64,000 bases of DNA, from contig NC_065556.1 in assembly GCF_022605725.1 (NCBI RefSeq), positions 27,325,140 through 27,389,139 of the forward strand. Direction: 5' to 3'. The DNA comes from Anthonomus grandis grandis. Its lineage: Eukaryota; Arthropoda; Insecta; Coleoptera; Curculionidae. The notes under the pieces are model-generated. The model saw only the letters and a program-made list of their open reading frames with translations, made no database searches and was not told the origin of the DNA. Positions within the stretch are counted from its first letter, which is position 1. Every line of letters starts with the position of its first letter. Of the stretch, positions 57,540 to 64,000 are shown piece after piece. Made by a program: the position numbers and the translations under genes.

Positions 57540-59480
57540 AATGCTCCTCATTTTCCACATAGAAAAGAGGCTTGAGAAATGAGGAGCAATTTTTAGAAAT
57601 AAATTAATAAAAAATTAAGAGCTTGCTTGTAATGCAGATTTAATTAATTTTAGCTTATATGGTGGGAAAGAATGTGGCTCCTTATTATTTTGAATGCAAA
57701 TGTTAAAAACAACATTTAAATTAATTAGCTCCTCATTTTCCAGATAGAAAATGGTTGAGAAATGAAGAGCAATTTAAAAAAAAATAGAAGCTTGCTTGTA
57801 ATAGGAATTAACTTACCTAAATTACCTTACTTCTTCTTAACTTCCATTACCTAAATTATTTATAGTTTAGATAATGGAAAAGAATGCAGCTCCTCATTAT
57901 TTATTTTGAAATTATGAGGAGCCCAATTCAAATTACTTAGCTCCTCATAAAAAAAAAGATCATCCTCATTTTTCACATTGAAAAATGGTCTAAAAATTGA
58001 GAGCAATTTCAGAGATTTGGAAAATTTGTAAGGAGTCTTATTTCGAGGATACTGTGGAAATTTCCAGATATTACAATTAATCCTCGTCAATTTAGGAGAA
58101 AGTACAGGTGAGGTTCAAAAGCTCTTGCAAATTTCTTCATGTATGGTATTATTACGTATTTAAGGCATCTGCATAATCCTCGAAATGAGGAGCTACGTTG
58201 ATCTACATTATAAATTTACTTATAAGAAATTTTTTCCATTTAATATTTAAAATATGAGGAGCTGACTAAACTTTCGATCTCCTCAATAGCAGAAGAAAAC
58301 TTCCTCAATATTACTAACTGAACATCGAGCTCCTCATATTTTCATTAAGAAAAATGAGGAGACGAATTAATTTTTAGCATTTTTTGTTAAACTAAAACTG
58401 AATTCCTCGTCAAAAATCAAAATAGGGAGCGATAAGCTGGTGGCTGCCTATCTAAATAAAACTTATTAGGTTTTAAAGAAGTTCTGCTTGAAAATTATAT
58501 TTTGTACAATTTTTAAATTTTTGGATACGAGGAGCTTAATTTAAATTACTTAGCTCTTCATTGAAACAAAAAAGCCTTGAGAAATGAGGAGCAATTTTTA
58601 GAAGCAGATTAATAAAAATAACGAGCTTGCTTGTAATGAAGGTATAATTGATTTTAGCTTAGATGGTAGTAAAGCATGACGTGGCTCATTATTTTGATTG
58701 AAAATATTAAGAACTCCATTTAGATTAATTAGCTCCTCATTTTCCATATAGAAAATGGTTGAGAAATGAGGAGCAATTAAAAAAAAATAGAAGCTTGCTT
58801 GTAATTAGGAATTCATTATTTTTAGTTTAGGTAATGAAAAGAATGCAGCTCCTCATTATTTATATTGAAAATATGAGGAGCCCAATTTAAATTACTTAGC
58901 TCCTCATGAAAAAAAAGATGATCCCCATTTTTCACATTCAAAAAATGGTCTAAAAATTAGGAGCAATTTCAGAGATTTGCAAAATTTGTAAGGAGTCTTA
59001 TTTCGAGGATACTGAGGAAATTTCCAGACATTACAAGTAATCCTCGTCAATTTAGGAGAAAGTACAGGCGAGGTTCAAAAGCTCTTACAAATTTCTTAAT
59101 ATATGGTATTATTACGTATTTAAGGCATCTACATATTCCTCGAAATGAGGAGCTACGTTGATCTGTATTATAAATTTATTTATAAGAAATTTTTTCCATT
59201 TAATATTTAAAATATGAGGAGCTGACTAAACTTTCGATCTCCTCAATAGCAGAAGAAAACTTCCTAAGAATTACTTACTGAACATCAAGCTTCTCATATT
59301 TTCATTAAGAAAAATGAGGAGACGAATTAATTTTTGGCATTTTTTGTTAAACTAAAACTGAATTCCTCGTCAAAATTAAAATAGGGAGCGATAAGCTGGT
59401 GGCTGCCTATTTAAATAAAACTTATTAGGTTCTAAAGAAATTCTACTTGAAAATAATATTTTGTACAGTTTTTGAATTCT
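57540..59480. repeat. GCTCCTCAT array: ~960-bp direct tandem duplication
   Basis: The block with aaggagtcttatttcgagga (58030) is repeated at 58990, and tacgttgatct...ttataaattt, gctgactaaactttcgatct, agggagcgataagctggtgg follow at the same 960-base offset with few differences. The two copies run about 57540-58500 and 58500-59460. Within each, ATGAGGAGC and GCTCCTCAT often face each other across 15-20 bases (for example 57914-57950), giving perfect 9-10 bp hairpins. Confidence 0.9.
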
Positions 59481-59559
59481 TCATTAAAAAAATTATGATT
59501 TTTAGTCTGTTTATTAAATTAAAAAGAGTATTTTATTTGGAAAAAATGAGAAATTAATA

Positions 59560-60460
59560 AAACACGAAAAAAAACTCACATCAAACATGTGTACACGAAT
59601 AAAAGCTCCCCAATTTTCCATAATAGAATAATAAAGCTCGCCGACATGACAGAAGTTTTCCCATCACAACAAAAAAAATAAAAAACCTCATAACAGACCT
59701 TCATTACGCTAATCATTCCCTTTTGCCTTTTGATTTTATATTTGCTTCCCTTTGTATACGATCTCTTTATTGCCCCCTTTTATCCTAAAAGCCCGATATA
59801 TTACAGAAGGGTGTATTAAATAACACAGTAACATTTCATTGAGATTCTTTGAAGAAAAATCGCAACAAATCCACCTAACGAGAAAATTAATGCGGAGCAA
59901 ATAGTGGCAACCTTTACAGCGAGAGAAATGTTTGCTCTATCAGATTAATAGCCTAATACGGGCCTGCCCTAAATAGCAATTTTTACGATCCAAATCAATT
60001 GATCTGTTTCGGAGTTGATATATGAGGGTAATTCAGTTGGAATGGTCAGGGAGGTTTTTTTTTTCGCGAACGTCAAACGTGAAATGTGTGTGCCAGTTCA
60101 GGGTTCCAATAACCCGAGTCAGCCAGTTTTAGTATAATGAATTTCCCTTTTGTTTTTGTTTGTGTGTTTTAAGTTGATTACATGCAGTGGTGATGTAATT
60201 TCTTAATCAGAGTAAAAGCTGCAGAGCTACAATTAAAAAAAAGGAATAATTTAATAACCCGACTATGGTAATTTAACAATAACGGGTCTTAAGCAGTTAA
60301 AAACTTCCAAAAGAGATAAAAAGTTTCAGCTGAGAGCGCCCTTATAAATTTCAAGGGTGATGCTCTTATTTCTTGGATGCTAAGGGTGACTTTGTCGCCT
60401 TTTTAAACTTTCTAGTGGCCACTTATCGTCTTGAGTTCAAATGGCAAATTAGGGTCTTTT
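59560..60460. promoter_or_regulatory. motif-free, mixed-composition island splitting the array
   Basis: The GCTCCTCAT motif is absent across this stretch, which has more varied composition (taatacgggcctgccctaaa, ttcgcgaacgtcaaacgtg, ataacccgagtcagccag). The array resumes at 60570. It may be unique ancestral sequence with a regulatory function, or an insertion. Confidence 0.3.
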
Positions 60461-60539
60461 TTTTAATTTAAACTTCTTATCAGATAATTAAAATTTGGAA
60501 AATTGTTTTAACTTTTCTCTTTTAACTTACATTGAAAGA

Positions 60540-61800
60540 TTACTAACAAGAGAATAGACTTAATTACAAGAGAGCTCCTCATTTTTTCTTAATTTGTAAA
60601 AGTTGCTCCTTATTTCGCATGACATTTCTATGTAGATTAAGAGGATCAACATCGGTTTTCGCTACTTTGAAGCTCCATTAATTTTTTCACAATTTTACCT
60701 GAATTTTTTTTTTGTTTAATTATTATCCGATTAAATATACAGGATTAATTAATTTACTTTTATTAGAAAAAGGTTTTTATTTTAATGAAATAAAAATAAA
60801 TCTTCTGAAAGTTGCTCCTTATATCTTATGACTCTTATAAATAAGAAAAAATAATGAGGAGTCTGCTTGTAATTCGGATTCAACTAATTTAAGTCGCTAA
60901 CAGTTTGGCTCCTCATTAATCCTAATAAAAATATGAGGAGCTTAATGTGAAAGTGAAGTTTATCATCTTCAAAACTATTTGAATATAAATGAATTGGATA
61001 AACCATTGAATGAGGTGGAAAGTGCAAAATTAATTTACCTCATTTTTCTTGCCTAGTGAACATAAAAAAAAAATTATTAAAAAACTCGCTTCTTACATTT
61101 TAAATGGGTCAAATATCTAAAAAGCCAATTTTCAATAAGATTAAAAGAGATACAGTTCCAACCTATTTACCTCCACAAATGAAAAAAATGAGGAGCTTAA
61201 TGTTAAAGTGAATTTAATTTACGATTTTCTCCAATAATAATTTGAGAGATTATTCAATGAGAAGTTAATGAATAAAAGCTTGCTAATAAGAAATTAGCTC
61301 CTCATATTTTAGATCTTCATTGGGCCAAATATCTAACAAGAGAATTTCCAATAGGAATGACAAGGTAAAGGTTAAACTAATTTTAACCTGTTTACCTCCT
61401 CATTTATCTTAATTAAAGAATGAAGGGCTTGATGTTAAAGTGAAGTTAATTAATGATTTTTTAAAATATAAATTGGATAAAATATGTGATCACTGAGGAG
61501 GAGGATCAAATTTGACATACCTTTTAAAACGTTTGTTCTAGATTTGACCTTGTCAAGGTTAGATCTAAATTTTTGACTCCTTCGATACAAAAAATAGGAG
61601 TGCTTAGTAAAAAATGACCTTCAAATACCTTTGAAATTTCATATTTGAAAGTCAATATGTATATAGTTGCAGATACTTTTAGGAAAATATAATTATTTTT
61701 TTCGGATAATAGTTGGATAGACTATCCAACGAGAAGATGAAAAATTAATTTACCTCCTCATTTTTCATGCCTCAAACATTGAAAACTTGAGCCAAAAATA
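60540..61800. repeat. GCTCCTCAT array, sparser distal part
   Basis: Motif copies include gagctcctcatttttt (60571), gttgctccttatttcg (60603), aatgaggagtctgctt (60853), ggctcctcattaatcc (60909), atgaggagcttaatgt (60934 and again near 61191) and tagctcctcatatttt (61296). Spacing is wider and copies are more degenerate than at 55-59 kb. Confidence 0.7.
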
Positions 61801-62220
61801 ACAAAAGCGTCTTTTTACGACAATTTCTTATAACATTTAATGTATCTTTTGTGTTAATTTTGCATTTCTTCTAAATTTTTCTGTTTTATTTTTGTATTGT
61901 TTACTTCCTTTATCGCGTTTTTTTCCTAAAAATTTTAAATTAAATTATGAGTTGTTCGCATATAGTCCTAAAAAATCAAAAAACTTATTGCTATTACGTT
62001 GTCTTTCCATTAAAAAATCCTTTAAGGGTTTTTTATCAAACAATTATAAAATTGGGTCAAAAGTACCAAAAGCGTCTTTTTACGACAATTTTTTCAACAA
62101 TTAATTAAGTTTTTTTATATTAATTTTTAATTCCTTCCAAATTTTCCTGTTTAATTTTCGTATTGTTTACTTCCTTTATTACGTTTTTAAAAAAAAAAAT
62201 ATATTAAATCTTAAGTTTTT
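61800..62220. repeat. ~265-bp direct tandem duplication
   Basis: aaaagcgtctttttacgaca occurs at 61802 and 62068; in both copies it is followed by ttctaaattttt/ttccaaattttc, then ttgtattgtttacttccttt / tcgtattgtttacttccttt and gcgttttt/acgttttt. Confidence 0.8.
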
Positions 62221-62819
62221 GACCAGTAGTCCTAAAAAATTAAAAAATGTATTGCAATTACTTTTTATTCTTCCAGAAAGGCATCCTCAGGAAGATTACT
62301 TAACTAAGAATTTTTTAAAAACGAGGAACGCCTATAAGTACTTTTGAACTCACTAAGATAATTATTTAAGTGCAATGAACTTATTGGTTATGACATTCCC
62401 AAATACATTTACTTAATAAAAACTGATTAACTCTACTCCAACCACTGCAAAATTTCAGTTATATAACAAATTGCTTAAAAAAAAAAATTAGCTCCTCATT
62501 TCAAGAATTATTACTGAGGTACCTTAAATAAATAATGTTTAATGCATCATATTAATATCATGCATGAAGAAAGCCTTCTAAAAACCTTCCAAATTAATCG
62601 AGGATCCATAGGAGAACCTAGAAGTGTCCTCACTTCCCTAAAAATCTCACTCTCACCAACCTTTCCAGATAATTTTGTATTCCCAAATCTCTGGAAACGC
62701 CCCTTAGATTCATCTCAGACTCAGATCATAACTGGCAATTGCCTTTAAAAATACTTGCTCTAAATACCACCCAGATTATTTCGGATCACCTCTAAGTAAA
62801 ACTCTCCCTTTTCCAATTA
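62221..62819. other. end of the array, no gene recognised
   Basis: Last GCTCCTCAT copy near 62492. A 68-codon plus frame at 62542-62748 has no recognised family and no splice support. Confidence 0.4.
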
Positions 62820-63130
62820 AATACTTTCATAATCCAGCTCGTTTCTCATGTACGATCCGAAAGCTTCTTATTAATATTAAGGACATGCCAGGAAACTTAA
62901 GACGAGCGATAAACTCCCGGGCAGATGCCGCGTCGTTAATTGGAATGCGACGACGATGATGGAATGAAGACTAAACTATTATCCAGTTTGGTTGTTTTAG
63001 GGGTGGTGGCGACCATATAATGCGATTTGCATGTTTGTTACATTCTGGATACAGTTGGCATGTTAATTATCGTTTCGAGTTAGGGTCAAGGGGGGCATTT
63101 GATTAATCACTTCATAAATTACAGAATTAA
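62820..63130. promoter_or_regulatory. base-composition island, candidate cis-regulatory element
   Basis: Less AT-rich than its surroundings (gacgagcgataaactcccgg, gatgccgcgtcgttaattgg, gcgacgacgatgatgg, taattatcgtttcgag). No open frame with a domain. If 5-HT7 continues beyond the window, this lies in one of its introns. Confidence 0.3.
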
Positions 63131-63299
63131 TGAGTTTTGAAAAGTGGAGTCCGGAACGTAGTTGTAATTTGCAGTAAAAAGTCGATCATAAGATCCATTT
63201 AAGTTATGCAGGTTTGGTTACTTTTAAAGGGGTTTCGATAGCTAAAAGAAGATACTGTATATCGGGCTAGAAGAACAAAATCCTTAGATAGACAAAATT

Positions 63300-63900
63300 A
63301 TGTCAACTGCCTGGAATAAAAATTCTTCATTATTATTTCATTCCATCTTTATGTCTTGTTACACTGCATTAATAAATTTAATATTAATTTATTATTTATT
63401 ATTTAATTTAATAATTAATAATTGTCTAAAAATGTATAGCAAACTTCTAATTTTTTAAGGCATTATTGGTGTTAATACCTTATGCTGTTCACAAATTCTA
63501 AAACGTTGCCTTATGTAGTACTTAACTTTAAAGTGCTAAATTTGGCCATGTTTAAATTTATTGTTAGACATTTGATCGAACTCATTTTTTACTAAGGGTA
63601 AGCTTGTTTCAGCACTTTCCTTGGCAACTGTCTGAAATAAAAATTACAGGAATCCAAAGCTCTCATTCCAGGATCTGTGAGTGGTTTTTAGGAATCAGAA
63701 ATTTATTTAAATTGATTTCAAATGCCTGAAAGACAAAGGAACAATTAAATGAAATGCCTGCAACTAAATTAAATTAATTAATTAAATTGATTGTAGTGCG
63801 AGAATTCCTGGAAGTTCATATTCTTGTAAGATACTGAAAAAAAGTGCCTAGAGCCTTTAGTCCAGGTATATAAAACTCTGCTTCCAGAAATGGCGTTAAA
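63300..63900. repeat. TTCCAGG-type motif array, mostly minus orientation
   Basis: caactgcctggaataaaaat (63304), tcaaatgcctgaaagacaaa (63718), gaaatgcctgcaactaaatt (63752), attcctggaagttcat (63805) and aaatgcttggatttttt (63898) recur. Same family as at 5-17 kb. Confidence 0.55.
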
Positions 63901-64000
63901 TGCTTGGATTTTTTTTTAATTATTATATTAATAGGTTATTCATATCCATTTAAATTATGCGTTATTTGCTGGTTTTGCCGCTTTGAAATAGCTTTTTATG

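Noticed and set aside
61892..62104. Plus frame of 70 codons
   Set aside because: Spans the border of a 265-bp tandem duplication and is lysine/phenylalanine-rich low complexity.
55040..62510. Considered as a CRISPR array
   Set aside because: Repeats are 9 bases, occur in both orientations at irregular spacing, and lie in a eukaryotic genome.

Overview
The window looks like an AT-rich insect nuclear genome, most probably a beetle. This rests on insect-type multi-exon genes with GT..AG introns, the best protein matches (by memory) being insect Gprk2, 5-HT7 and VIP36/LMAN2, and a dense load of insect-type DNA transposons and non-LTR relics. The species cannot be named from sequence alone.

Three host genes are well supported. 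(1) A G protein-coupled receptor kinase of the GRK4/5/6 class (Gprk2-like) lies on the minus strand in ten exons between 19469 and 43782; the exons join in frame into 581 codons from start to stop. (2) An L-type lectin cargo receptor (LMAN2/VIP36-like) lies on the plus strand in five exons between 44584 and 46126, complete at 322 residues and head-to-head with Gprk2 across an 801-bp shared upstream region. (3) The last two exons of a 5-HT7-type serotonin receptor lie on the minus strand (51065-51384 and 54710-55025); no upstream exon was seen to the window end.

Layout. 1-5 kb: an unrecognised exon-like frame, a broken DUF7869-type gene and a foldback MITE. 5-14.9 kb: three tandem copies of a large unit built from a conserved 250-bp core plus arrays of a short TTCCAGGCATTTGA-like motif; the first copy is split by a hAT element, itself split by a long-TIR, Mutator-like element. 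15-19.4 kb: two base-composition islands, more motif arrays and an (AAT)n tract, lying 3' of Gprk2. 19.5-43.8 kb: Gprk2, whose large introns carry a second hAT, mariner relics, a 3.3-kb unclassified element with two transposon-type ORFs and a piggyBac element. 44-46.2 kb: the lectin gene. 46.2-51 kb: non-LTR relics. 51-55 kb: the 5-HT7 3' exons with a short nuclear copy of mitochondrial ND5 between them. 55-62.5 kb: a very unusual intronic or flanking array in which GCTCCTCAT and its complement recur dozens of times inside roughly 1-kb higher-order units. 62.5-64 kb: another composition island and a return of the TTCCAGG-type motif.

Gprk2 and 5-HT7 would both act in G-protein receptor signalling (a receptor and a receptor kinase), but nothing here shows functional coupling; their proximity is more likely old synteny. 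No rRNA, tRNA, CRISPR array or intact autonomous transposon was found.
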